Counted from the first letter of the stretch, positions 1-4,366 are shown. The stretch: 5,239 nt of DNA from Bacteroides sp. (GCA_014801595.1 JAAVDV010000045.1:1-5239), one strand, 5' to 3'. Numbers and translations are program-made. Notes: generated by a model from the sequence alone, not told the origin.

Positions 1-30
1 CATTCAGAATTGTTTTGAGGGAAGTCCAAG

Positions 31-107
31 AGCATTTAACAGTTTGTAAAAGAATAGTTAAAATGAACCCTCAGACTTGTGTGGTTGGAGAAAATTTTGT
101 AATAAGA
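31..107 (+). repeat. Upstream module, copy 1 (inverted repeat plus decayed promoter)
   Basis: TTTAAC at 35-40 and GTTAAA at 57-62 form an inverted repeat with a 16-bp spacer, followed by TGAACC and, 14 bp after the second arm, a TTG at 77-79 that could be a -33 box. The same arrangement with identical arm and TTG spacing occurs at 2442-2486. In the second copy a clear TAACTTTG -7 box follows 20 bp later; here the equivalent position (100-107) reads TAATAAGA, so this copy of the promoter seems decayed. The identical spacing supports common descent of the two copies. What binds the inverted repeat is unknown. Confidence 0.55.
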
Positions 108-158
108 TTAAAACGTGTTTAGGAGTCGTTGAGGATATTGGCAGAGGCCTGTCTAACA

Positions 159-179
159 CTCGTTACTAACTCGTTACTA
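159..179. repeat. 10-bp direct repeat, possible integrase arm site
   Basis: CTCGTTACTA occurs at 159-168 and again at 170-179, one helical turn apart, and a partial third unit (TAACA) precedes them. The repeats lie about 50-70 bp before the tmRNA-like att core. Short direct repeats near a crossover core are typical of the arm-type binding sites of tyrosine integrases. That role is inferred from position only. The second copy of the module, near 2580, does not carry the same repeats. Confidence 0.4.
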
Positions 180-227
180 TTTCAAATTTTGAATTTGTAT
201 CTAATTGATATAGCGATATTTGGAGTG

Positions 228-352
228 TAAGGTTCAAGTCCCTCCAGCTCCACTATGTACTACCGAACTTCTTCGGACTAAAGAAGACAAACCTCGGACT
301 ATCAAGTAGTTCCGAGTTTTTTTTGTATCTCATCCTTTCGTTTTAGGACCGA
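228..352 (+). repeat. att-like repeat, copy 1: tmRNA/tRNA 3' end plus terminator
   Basis: The segment contains a consensus T-loop (GGTTCAAGTCC, 231-241), then CAGCTCC (245-251) as the 3' strand of an acceptor stem, a discriminator A and CTA, and then a terminator. CAGCTCC would pair with the GGGGCTG that starts tmRNA in this group (recalled, not checked), so this is probably the 3' end of ssrA or of a tRNA. The 5' half of the T stem (228-232) pairs poorly with 240-244 and no 5' acceptor strand or body precedes it. It is therefore a 3' fragment rather than a working gene, as expected at an integrase attachment site. The second copy, 2644-2768, matches without gaps, with about 8 mismatches over the last 118 bp. 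Confidence 0.7.
293..324 (+). terminator. Rho-independent terminator, copy 1
   Basis: CTCGGACTA (293-301) pairs with TAGTTCCGAG (307-316) with one bulged T and a 5-nt loop, followed by eight T residues (317-324). It sits about 40 bp after the tmRNA-like 3' end and was probably the terminator of that RNA gene. A smaller CTTCTT/AAGAAG stem lies just upstream. Confidence 0.85.
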
Positions 353-357
353 CATAA

Positions 358-549
358 GACCAACCCGACAGTATGGTAATAGGCACCTCAACGTTGGCAC
401 AATATGAAATCGACGGTGCACTCGGAATGTATAGCGGAGTGTTCAACAACCCCTTCATGATAGGGGGTGCATACCGTCGCCGCTGGTTCAAGACAACCCT
501 CACCATATCATTCCAGTTTCATCACACTCAGATGGACGGCTCAACCTTC
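358..549 (+). pseudogene. C-terminal or internal fragment of an unrecognised protein
   Basis: This frame opens right after the terminator (stop at 355-357) and reads to about 549, where a DJ-1 fragment continues in another frame. The visible peptide includes DGALGMYSGVFNNPF and GGAYRRRWFKTTLTISFQF. The alternating aromatic and polar pattern would suit outer-membrane beta strands, but I cannot name a family. An ATG at 373 is available, but no ribosome binding site or promoter is seen, and the frame overruns into DJ-1 sequence up to 591 only by chance. It is best read as a broken piece left by the recombination that joined the att-like repeat to this DNA. It could also be random open frame. Confidence 0.35.
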
Positions 550-550
550 A

Positions 551-892
551 GGCAAGGCAGTGTTCGTGATGGTTGGAACAGGCTTCGATGAAATCGAGGC
601 TCTGGCGCCCGTCGATGTCATGCGACGTGCTGGGATGGAGGTTTTCACCGTCTCCATGACAGATAACCGTCTTGTAAAAGGAGCCACAGGCAACCTCATC
701 GTTGCAGACATGAGTGTTTCCGATTTGTCCCCCGACCGGATCGACTGGCTCATATTCCCCGGTGCAGACAAATCGGAGGATGCGGTAAACCTTGACGAAA
801 AACTTAGCGAGCTCGTGAAAGCCCATTGGGAAAAAGGAGACAATATCGCCGCTATATGCGCCGCTCCCTCTCTTGCCGCGTATCGCAATTAA
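551..892 (+). pseudogene. DJ-1/PfpI (YajL/ThiJ-like) family fragment
   Basis: The frame carries the N-terminal half of a DJ-1/PfpI superfamily protein: VFVMVGTGFDEIEALAPVDV (about 560-619), the RRAGMEVFTVSM strand, a central FPGADKSEDAVN region and the nucleophile-elbow motif AICAAP (around 850-870), whose Cys is the reactive residue of the family. Full-length members have about 180-190 residues. This one stops after about 113, only eight residues past the Cys (ending SLAAYRN), so the C-terminal half is missing. The 5' end is also odd: no Met lies next to the family start, and the in-frame ATG at 467 would add about 28 unrelated residues. Known relatives act as deglycases/glyoxalases or redox-responsive chaperones; this fragment is unlikely to be functional. 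The family call is strong, the boundaries approximate. Confidence 0.8.
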
Positions 893-946
893 CCGTACTT
901 CCACTGTAATTCAATGACCGCGTACAACTTTTTCATGCCCCTATAG

Positions 947-976
947 TTTACAAGTGAGAAATATTTTGTAACTTTG
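947..976 (+). promoter_or_regulatory. Bacteroidetes-type promoter of the XRE-ImmA gene
   Basis: A perfect TAnnTTTG -7 box, TAACTTTG, lies at 969-976. TTTA at 947-950, 18 bp upstream, is a near match to the TTTG -33 box. Transcription would start near 983, leaving a leader of about 18 nt before the ATG at 1001. Confidence 0.75.
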
Positions 977-1000
977 TCAACTGGAAAATAATGCTTAGAT

Positions 1001-2059
1001 ATGACTAACGACGTTGAAAATATATTCGGTAGGAGGCTAAATCAGGCCCGCCTTATCAAAGGACTTACAATGGATGAACTCGGAAAGAGGGTTCACCCCG
1101 CCGTTACCCGTCAAGCCATAAATAAATACGAAAAGGGGAACACTTCGCCCGACAGCCGTATGCTTATAGCCTTCAGCGCGGCACTTGGTGTCAAACCTGA
1201 TTATTTCTTCCGACCTTTTACTGTCGCCGTTGACAAGATAATGTTCAACAAGAAGGCAGGAATATCGGAAAGAGTCATCGCATCAATACGCGAAAAAGTC
1301 AGGGAGGAATTGGAAAGATATCTTGAAATTGAAGAATTGTGCGGAAGCAGTGCTGTTTTTACACTCTATAAGAAGGAGATATGCACTGCCAACGAGGCGA
1401 GAGAATATGCCAATGAAGTGCGGATAAAATTCGGTCTCGGATTTGACGGCATATCAAATGTGATAGAGGTACTGGAGGATAATGGTATAAAAATCATTGA
1501 AATCTCTGAGGACGAATCATTCGGTGGTCTCAGTGGCTACGCCAACGACAACATCCCCGTGATTGTGGTAAATAGGAATCTGACTTCTGAGGATAAGCGT
1601 TTCACGTTGCTTCACGAACTCGGACACCTCATAATGGATTGTCCCTCGGAATCTGAATCAAAGAAGATTGAGTACCTTTGCAATACGTTTGCTTCGGAAA
1701 TGCTTATGCCTTCGTCTGTGTTGAAAGGACGTCTTGGCAATATGCGCCATGACATATCATTGGCAGAACTGAGTGATATTCAAAGGCAGTATGGAGTTTC
1801 GGTAGACACCATAATGTTGTCGCTGAAAGATCTCGGAGTCATAACCGGAAGAAGATACAACGGCTATCTTAAAAAGAAAAAACTCTTTCCTGATTTCAAC
1901 GCGGTTGTCGGGAAATCCCTTTTTGTCTCGGAAACATCCGGAAGGTTTGTCAGAATGGTATATCGTGCAATCGCCGATGAAATTATATCAATGTCAAAGG
2001 CTGCATCCCTGCTCAACACCTCTGTTGACAGAGTCAGGTCTCAACTTCAGCTTGTATAG
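1001..2059 (+). CDS. XRE-family HTH / ImmA-IrrE metallopeptidase fusion protein
   Basis: This is a 352-residue two-domain regulator. Residues 10-68 form an XRE helix-turn-helix (GLTMDELG, TRQAINKYEKGNTSP, LGVKPDYFF). Residues about 130-285 match the ImmA/IrrE (COG2856) metallopeptidase family, with the zinc motif HELGH at 205-209 (ligands H205 and H209, catalytic E206) and the downstream E-x-L-C-N-x-F-A-S-E-x-L-M-P block at 224-237, which supplies the third ligand, probably E224. A C-terminal tail of about 65 residues ends in a helical, HTH-like region (KAASLLNTSVDRVRSQL). In known members the peptidase cleaves or inactivates a repressor or partner in response to stress, or the protein acts as an antitoxin. 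Here a PIN-domain gene starts 3 bp after the stop, so the two probably form a toxin-antitoxin-like pair that this protein autoregulates. Length and motifs look intact. The ATG at 1001 is chosen because it follows the promoter and opens the HTH; an ATG at 991 gives only five codons. Confidence 0.9.
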   Translation: MTNDVENIFGRRLNQARLIKGLTMDELGKRVHPAVTRQAINKYEKGNTSPDSRMLIAFSAALGVKPDYFFRPFTVAVDKIMFNKKAGISERVIASIREKVREELERYLEIEELCGSSAVFTLYKKEICTANEAREYANEVRIKFGLGFDGISNVIEVLEDNGIKIIEISEDESFGGLSGYANDNIPVIVVNRNLTSEDKRFTLLHELGHLIMDCPSESESKKIEYLCNTFASEMLMPSSVLKGRLGNMRHDISLAELSDIQRQYGVSVDTIMLSLKDLGVITGRRYNGYLKKKKLFPDFNAVVGKSLFVSETSGRFVRMVYRAIADEIISMSKAASLLNTSVDRVRSQLQLV

Positions 2060-2062
2060 GCG

Positions 2063-2356
2063 ATGAAAATAATTGTCAACGATACGAATATTTTCATCGA
2101 CCTGCATTCTATAGGTCTGTTGGAAGAATTATGCCGGTTGCCATACGATATTCATACTGTGGATTTTGTAGTGGCTGAAATTGAGGACGCTGAACAACGA
2201 GAGATTTTCGATAAACTTGTTGACGAAAATAGAATCATCGTTGACGGATTCACTGCCGATGAAGTATTGGAAATTGTTGAGGAACACTCAGTAGTTTCCG
2301 GTAATCTTTCCATCCCTGATTGTTCGGTATATCTCACTTGTGCTGAAAGGGACTGA
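2063..2356 (+). pseudogene. PIN-domain toxin-like gene, 3'-truncated
   Basis: The 97 visible residues are the N-terminal two-thirds of a PIN-domain RNase. The first acidic site is D7 in VNDTNIFID, the second is E39 in VVAEIEDAE, and the third is D86 in LSIPDCSVY. The region with the final acidic residue (usually T-G-D) and the last helices is absent: the frame stops at CAERD, whereas relatives of this group are about 150-160 residues long. Past the stop the DNA encodes, in another frame, the end of an unrelated XRE antitoxin, so the truncation is a recombination junction rather than a point mutation. The gene is 3 bp downstream of the XRE-ImmA gene and would be co-transcribed. PIN toxins cleave RNA; this form lacks part of its metal site and is probably inactive. 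Confidence 0.8.
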
Positions 2357-2438
2357 GAATCTTTCAATCGAGACAATCTCAAAGATTGAAAATGCTCTTC
2401 ATCTGGAGATTCTTGAACCGACTTTTTCACCTCGATGA
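2343..2438 (+). pseudogene. C-terminal fragment of an XRE-family antitoxin
   Basis: In the +1 frame relative to the PIN gene, positions 2343-2438 read LKGTENLSIETISKIENALH and then LEILEPTFSPR before a stop. This is the typical end of an XRE/HigA-type HTH domain: the turn after the recognition helix, then helices 4 and 5 (compare the common pattern K-G-x-x-N-x-S-I-E-T-I-x-K-I-x-x-A-L). The HTH start and recognition helix are missing, because upstream DNA belongs to the PIN gene. Homology might begin slightly earlier (SLVLKG, from 2334), overlapping the PIN frame. It has no start codon or promoter of its own and should be non-functional. Confidence 0.65.
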
Positions 2439-2514
2439 ACATTTAACACTCTGCATAAGAATGGTTAAAACGAACCTTCGAAGTTGAGAGTCAGCGGAAA
2501 AAGTATTAACTTTG
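2438..2514 (+). promoter_or_regulatory. Upstream module, copy 2: inverted repeat plus intact promoter
   Basis: TTTAAC (2442-2447) and GTTAAA (2464-2469) form an inverted repeat with a 16-bp spacer, followed 14 bp later by TTG (2484-2486) and, after 20 bp, by TAACTTTG (2507-2514), a perfect Bacteroidetes -7 box. It parallels positions 35-107. Transcription would begin near 2520. The nearest downstream stop for transcription is the terminator at 2709-2740, and no credible protein is encoded between them. The inverted repeat is a plausible regulator site; the regulator is unknown. Confidence 0.65.
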
Positions 2515-2519
2515 CAATA

Positions 2520-2740
2520 CCCTTAGAACCATAACGGGCCATGCAGCGAGCGGCTGTGTGAGGGTAAGGGAATTTAGGTTGCAAATTCGCTACACACGAA
2601 TGTTAACCAATTGCAACTTGCTGGTATAAGTGCATTTGACTGATAAGGAACAAGTCCCTCCATCTCCACTATGTACTACCGAACTTCTTCAGGCAAAAGA
2701 AGTCAAACCTTGGAATATCAAGTAGTTCCGAGTTTTTTTT
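2520..2740 (+). ncRNA. Candidate small RNA ending in a tmRNA-like 3' end
   Basis: A promoter (2484-2514) and a terminator (2709-2740) bracket about 220 nt without a convincing ORF. The predicted 5' end can fold, CCCTTA (2519-2524) with TAAGGG (2565-2570). In the middle are nested inverted repeats: GTTGCAA (2578-2584) with TTGCAAC (2611-2617) around ATTCG (2585-2589) with CGAAT (2597-2601). The 3' part is the repeated tmRNA/tRNA-like end (ATCTCCACTA). The 5' part does not resemble tmRNA (no GGGGCTG start, no tag sequence seen). It may be a true sRNA or only the transcribed end of an integrated element. A six-codon ORF (2541-2561, MQRAAV) is present but has no support. The existence of the RNA is inferred. 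Confidence 0.35.
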
Positions 2741-2768
2741 GTATCTAATCCTTTCGTTTTAGGACCGA
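2644..2768 (+). repeat. att-like repeat, copy 2: tmRNA/tRNA 3' end plus terminator
   Basis: This is the second copy of the 228-352 segment, the same length and gap-free. The T-loop is altered (GGAACAAGTCC instead of GGTTCAAGTCC), and the acceptor strand reads CATCTCC instead of CAGCTCC, so it is further from a working RNA end than copy 1. The shared downstream flank through GGACCGA (2762-2768) is included in the repeat. The DNA differs completely beyond it, making about 2768 a junction. The two copies enclose a 2,416-bp unit carrying the XRE-ImmA/PIN locus, consistent with serial integration or accretion at one site. Confidence 0.7.
2709..2740 (+). terminator. Rho-independent terminator, copy 2
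   Basis: CTTGGAA (2709-2715) pairs with TTCCGAG (2726-2732), using one G-U pair, and eight T residues follow (2733-2740). Relative to copy 1 the left arm has changed but pairing is kept, so the hairpin remains usable. Confidence 0.8.
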
Positions 2769-3016
2769 AATATCGAGAATATGCATTCCAGAAGTATTGT
2801 CTCATGCTGGATTGTATTATCCCACTCAAAGATCAATATGAAGCCACGAAACCATTCATTTCATCAGAACTGCTTTCTTGTAAAAAAGACCTTGAAATTG
2901 CGCTGTCTACCGAACTTGAAATATCAGAGGAGCAAGAACCCGACTACATTTTTACTCATGGGCATTATATTGAAGAACCTGTAGAGGAAGAGACTACAGA
3001 AGAATGTCCATTTTGA
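2769..3016 (+). pseudogene. C-terminal fragment of an unrecognised protein
   Basis: An open frame enters from the att-like repeat and ends at 3016. From the ATG at 2804 it encodes 70 residues. In-frame sequence upstream of that ATG (KYREYAFQKYC, 2768-2800) looks equally protein-like, suggesting that the true N-terminus was lost at the repeat junction at about 2768. The tail is very acidic (IEEPVEEETTEECPF). There are no membrane segments, and I recognise no motif. No promoter is seen after the terminator. It may be the end of a mobile-element gene. A short complete gene starting at 2804 cannot be excluded. Confidence 0.4.
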
Positions 3017-3028
3017 CTTCCATAGATT

Positions 3029-3058
3029 GTCAAAACGGTATTATCTGAATACTTTGAC
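3029..3058. other. Hairpin between convergent reading frames
   Basis: GTCAAA (3029-3034) pairs with TTTGAC (3053-3058), and GTATT (3038-3042) with AATAC (3048-3052), with a 3-nt bulge and a 5-nt loop. It lies between the stop of the plus-strand fragment (3016) and the stop of the minus-strand membrane gene (3077). That is where a bidirectional terminator would sit, but neither side has a clear T tract. Confidence 0.4.
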
Positions 3059-3076
3059 TCGTCCGAAGAGATCGCC

Positions 3077-3262
3077 TCACTTTACCTGTCGGCGGTAGCA
3101 GAGGTAGAACTTTATGCAGAAGGCAGTGATTAAGATGACGGAGACGAGTTGCCACCAATCCATATCTCCCTTTGCTATCCTTATGGCCCGGTCTATTATT
3201 GCCAATCCTGATAGGATAGCAAGTATCAGCCAGATATTTCGTTTTGCTCTGTTACTTAACAT
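3077..3262 (-). CDS. Small membrane protein of unknown function (61 aa)
   Basis: The 61-residue product has two clear hydrophobic stretches, NIWLILAILSGLAII (about 9-23) and WWQLVSVILITAFCIKFYL (about 36-54). They are separated by a charged loop (DRAIRIAKGDMD), and basic residues lie at both ends (RAKR, YRRQVK). It is most likely an inner-membrane hairpin with both ends in the cytoplasm. No signal peptide or catalytic motif is seen. It lies 75 bp downstream of the truncated HU gene on the same strand and could be transcribed from the HU promoter near 3504-3511; no other promoter is obvious. The protein-like composition argues for a real gene. The function is unknown, and it could belong to a mobile element. 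Confidence 0.55.
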   Translation of the reverse strand: MLSNRAKRNIWLILAILSGLAIIDRAIRIAKGDMDWWQLVSVILITAFCIKFYLCYRRQVK

Positions 3263-3337
3263 AGTTTTCTTAGATTTGATAGGGTGTTATAATTGTGAGA
3301 CTTCGGGTGTTGATGGTTATCCTGATGTTAACAGCGG

Positions 3338-3475
3338 TTAGGTGTTGAGATACCCATTAGTGTTTTGTGCTAATGGGTATCTAACCCTTTCGCCTGTGTA
3401 AATCTTTGGATGAAAAGAGCCTCTATCTATGCCGGTAGTCTTGGCGATTTCTGTTACTATTTCTGCTTTAGTCAT
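3338..3475 (-). pseudogene. HU/IHF-family DNA-binding protein, N-terminal fragment
   Basis: On the minus strand the ATG at 3475 opens with MTKAEIVTEIAKTTGID, the characteristic first helices of Bacteroidetes HU proteins (usual length about 90 residues). After residue 17 or 18 the match ends and the frame continues through unrelated sequence (GSFHPKIYTGERVRYPL and beyond) to a stop after 45 residues. The DNA-binding beta arms and C-terminal helix are absent. The unrelated tail runs through a perfect hairpin (3348-3382), supporting the view that it is not real protein sequence. A matching promoter lies upstream at 3504-3511, so the start region is genuine and the rest was lost by deletion or recombination near 3420. 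HU normally bends and compacts DNA; this fragment cannot. Confidence 0.75.
3348..3382. repeat. Perfect 13-bp inverted repeat, 9-nt loop
   Basis: AGATACCCATTAG (3348-3360) and CTAATGGGTATCT (3370-3382) are exact reverse complements around TGTTTTGTG. Neither strand has a T tract afterwards, so it is not a standard terminator. It sits inside the non-homologous tail of the HU fragment, upstream of the membrane-protein gene on the minus strand. It could be a protein-binding site, a transcript-stabilising hairpin or the trace of a mobile element. Confidence 0.7.
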
Positions 3476-3503
3476 ATATATTAGAAGTCTGATTTTGAGG
3501 ATA

Positions 3504-3511
3504 CAAAATTA
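3504..3511 (-). promoter_or_regulatory. Promoter -7 box of the HU fragment
   Basis: On the minus strand this reads TAATTTTG, a perfect TAnnTTTG box, about 29 bp before the HU start codon. A -33 box is not clear. It probably also drives the downstream membrane-protein gene. Confidence 0.6.
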
Positions 3512-3552
3512 CAAAAAAATATTGGAATTTCGATAGAATTACACATGCAACT

Positions 3553-3576
3553 GCCGCCTGTGGCGGCCAAATTTTT
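3553..3576 (+). other. GC-rich hairpin with short T tract
   Basis: GCCGCC (3553-3558) and GGCGGC (3562-3567) form a tight stem around TGT, followed by CAAATTTTT. It resembles a weak plus-strand terminator but has no plus-strand gene in front of it. It lies just upstream of the HU promoter region. Confidence 0.4.
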
Positions 3577-3577
3577 G

Positions 3578-3624
3578 AAAAAAGAGGATAGCGATGAGAT
3601 TTCTTAGGTCTCACCGCTATCTTC
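3578..3624 (-). terminator. Minus-strand rho-independent terminator, no gene attached
   Basis: Read on the minus strand, GAAGATAGCG (3615-3624) and GTGAGA (3609-3614) pair with the sequence at 3584-3599 (TCTCATCGCTATCCTC), with one mismatch and a 9-nt loop, followed by six T residues (3583-3578). This is a good terminator for a minus-strand gene coming from the right, but only plus-strand coding sequence lies there. It is probably left over from a gene that was replaced. Confidence 0.6.
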
Positions 3625-3651
3625 GGTTATTACGACTATGGTTTAAGCTGT

Positions 3652-4062
3652 TTGTCTTTCGGCTATGAGTGTTTTGTTGGCGTTATGGCTCAAATAGCTA
3701 AACTACCGGATGTAACCGAGATTAAATGTATCAATGGACTCCATACGGAAGAACACTGCATGGCTTGGCACATATTCTATAGATATGAGGAAGAGATCTG
3801 GCAGTTTGATGTAATTCATATAGAGGAGGGAACTGAGTATGATGGCTATTTTGAGAAAATGGCTGACAGGATATTGGAGGTAATGACTCCAATTCAGAAA
3901 GATACCATCCTTAGGCTGAAATTTGAGACCCCCTCTGATAAAGACTATCATGGTGTGGAATATTATGAGGCAGTGATTGCTGATGGAATATCAGATATGG
4001 CAGAATTTGATGAATGGGTTACTGACCACCGTAAGAAACAGATGTATTACTGGATTCCGTAA
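3652..4062 (+). CDS. Uncharacterised protein, probably missing its N-terminal half
   Basis: The encoded protein (136 residues from a TTG at 3652, or 125 from the ATG at 3685) has good protein character: LPDVTEIKCINGLHTEEHC, WHIFYRYEEEIWQFDVIHIE, EYDGYFEKMADRI, LRLKFETPSDKDYHGVEYYE and a C-terminal EFDEWVTDHRKKQMYYWIP. The mix of strands with a W-x-F-D-V-I-H strand is reminiscent of nucleotidyltransferase-like proteins of gut Bacteroidetes and Clostridia, but that is recall, not proof. The frame stays open back to 3598 (residues like FGYECFVGVMAQIA look homologous before the ATG), and no promoter or ribosome site is seen, so the real N-terminus has probably been lost. The rare TTG start and the orphan terminator just upstream support a truncation. 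No membrane segments are present. Function unknown. Confidence 0.5.
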   Translation: MSFGYECFVGVMAQIAKLPDVTEIKCINGLHTEEHCMAWHIFYRYEEEIWQFDVIHIEEGTEYDGYFEKMADRILEVMTPIQKDTILRLKFETPSDKDYHGVEYYEAVIADGISDMAEFDEWVTDHRKKQMYYWIP

Positions 4063-4064
4063 AA

Positions 4065-4223
4065 ATTGGAGCTGTCTCGTCTTGTGGACTTACTGATAAC
4101 GGAGAGTGGAGCAACGGCTCTGCAAGATAATATGGAAGGGCGTTAAGAACACGGTTTGGCTGGCAGAACCTGTGTAATGTCGGTGGCCGCATTGGCCTTG
4201 TTCGTAGTGTTCGCTTGCGATAA
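4065..4223 (+). pseudogene. Decayed C-type-lectin/variable-region-like reading frame
   Basis: After the previous stop, frame 3 reads AVSSCGLTDNGEWSNGSAR, a single TAA (4128-4130), and then, still in frame, YGRALRTRFGWQNLCNVGGR followed by IGLVRSVRLR and a stop at 4221. G-x-W-S-N-G-S followed by N-x-x-N-V-G-G-R-x-x-L resembles the C-terminal pattern of formylglycine-enzyme/C-type lectin folds, including diversity-generating retroelement variable regions (W-N-N-G ... N-I-G-G-R-x-A-L). No reverse transcriptase or template repeat is present in the window. The similarity is by eye and short, so this is tentative. No other gene is seen between 4063 and 4392. Confidence 0.25.
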
Positions 4224-4257
4224 ATATGGCATGGCCGTTGCGATTCTCGGAGTTTTT

Positions 4258-4276
4258 TAGGTTATAATAATACCTA
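4258..4276. repeat. Short AT-rich inverted repeat upstream of hip operators
   Basis: TAGGT (4258-4262) and ACCTA (4272-4276) form a small inverted repeat. ATACCT at 4270-4275 resembles one arm of the hip operators and starts 22 bp before the first full site, so it may be an extra half-site. Support is weak. Confidence 0.25.
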
Positions 4277-4291
4277 ATGCGAGATCTGCTT

Positions 4292-4307
4292 ATACCCGTA
4301 AGGGTAT
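4292..4307. promoter_or_regulatory. hip operator O1 (perfect palindrome)
   Basis: ATACCC-GTAA-GGGTAT is a perfect 6-bp inverted repeat with a 4-bp spacer. It is the best of three similar 16-bp sites before hipB and the farthest from the promoter. HipB dimers of other species bind inverted repeats of this general form (TATCC-N8-GGATA in E. coli); binding here is inferred. Confidence 0.65.
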
Positions 4308-4332
4308 TAACTAAGATTGATTTTAATATTTT

Positions 4333-4348
4333 ATACCCTTTAAGGTGT
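4333..4348. promoter_or_regulatory. hip operator O2
   Basis: ATACCC-TTTA-AGGTGT has a left arm identical to O1 and a right arm with two changes. It starts exactly 41 bp after O1, and its right arm covers the expected -33 region, so occupation would block RNA polymerase. Confidence 0.6.
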
Positions 4349-4366
4349 AAATTGGAATATTTTTAT

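Noticed and set aside
3..123. Open frame at the left edge
   Set aside because: About 40 codons with no recognisable motif run through the inverted repeat and promoter-like module, so they are likely non-coding.
159..179. CRISPR array
   Set aside because: Only two 10-bp units with a 1-bp gap are present, with no spacers and no cas genes.
228..255. Intact tRNA or tmRNA gene
   Set aside because: Only the T-loop and the 3' acceptor strand are present. The T stem is mismatched, and no 5' acceptor, anticodon arm or tag region precedes it.
467..550. DJ-1 gene starting at the ATG at 467
   Set aside because: The first 28 codons do not resemble the family and lie over the other fragment's frame; DJ-1 similarity begins near 551.
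541..904. Two minus-strand ORFs of about 115 aa
   Set aside because: They are antisense to the clear DJ-1 reading frame and have low-complexity composition without motifs.
991..1008. Upstream micro-ORF (MLRYD) overlapping the XRE-ImmA start
   Set aside because: It is five codons long and lies inside a short leader, so it could easily occur by chance; nothing supports a regulatory role.
2152..2442. Minus-strand ORF opposite the PIN gene
   Set aside because: It is serine-rich and antisense to the PIN and XRE fragments, with no promoter or motif.
2781..2984. Plus-strand ORF of 67 aa in another frame
   Set aside because: It overlaps the better frame ending at 3016 and has poor protein composition.
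3114..3341. Plus-strand ORF of 75 aa
   Set aside because: It is antisense to the two-helix membrane protein, whose composition is far more convincing.
3703..3951. Minus-strand ORF of 82 aa, considered as the gene for the orphan terminator
   Set aside because: It is antisense to a frame with better protein character and has no promoter, so it is probably a shadow.
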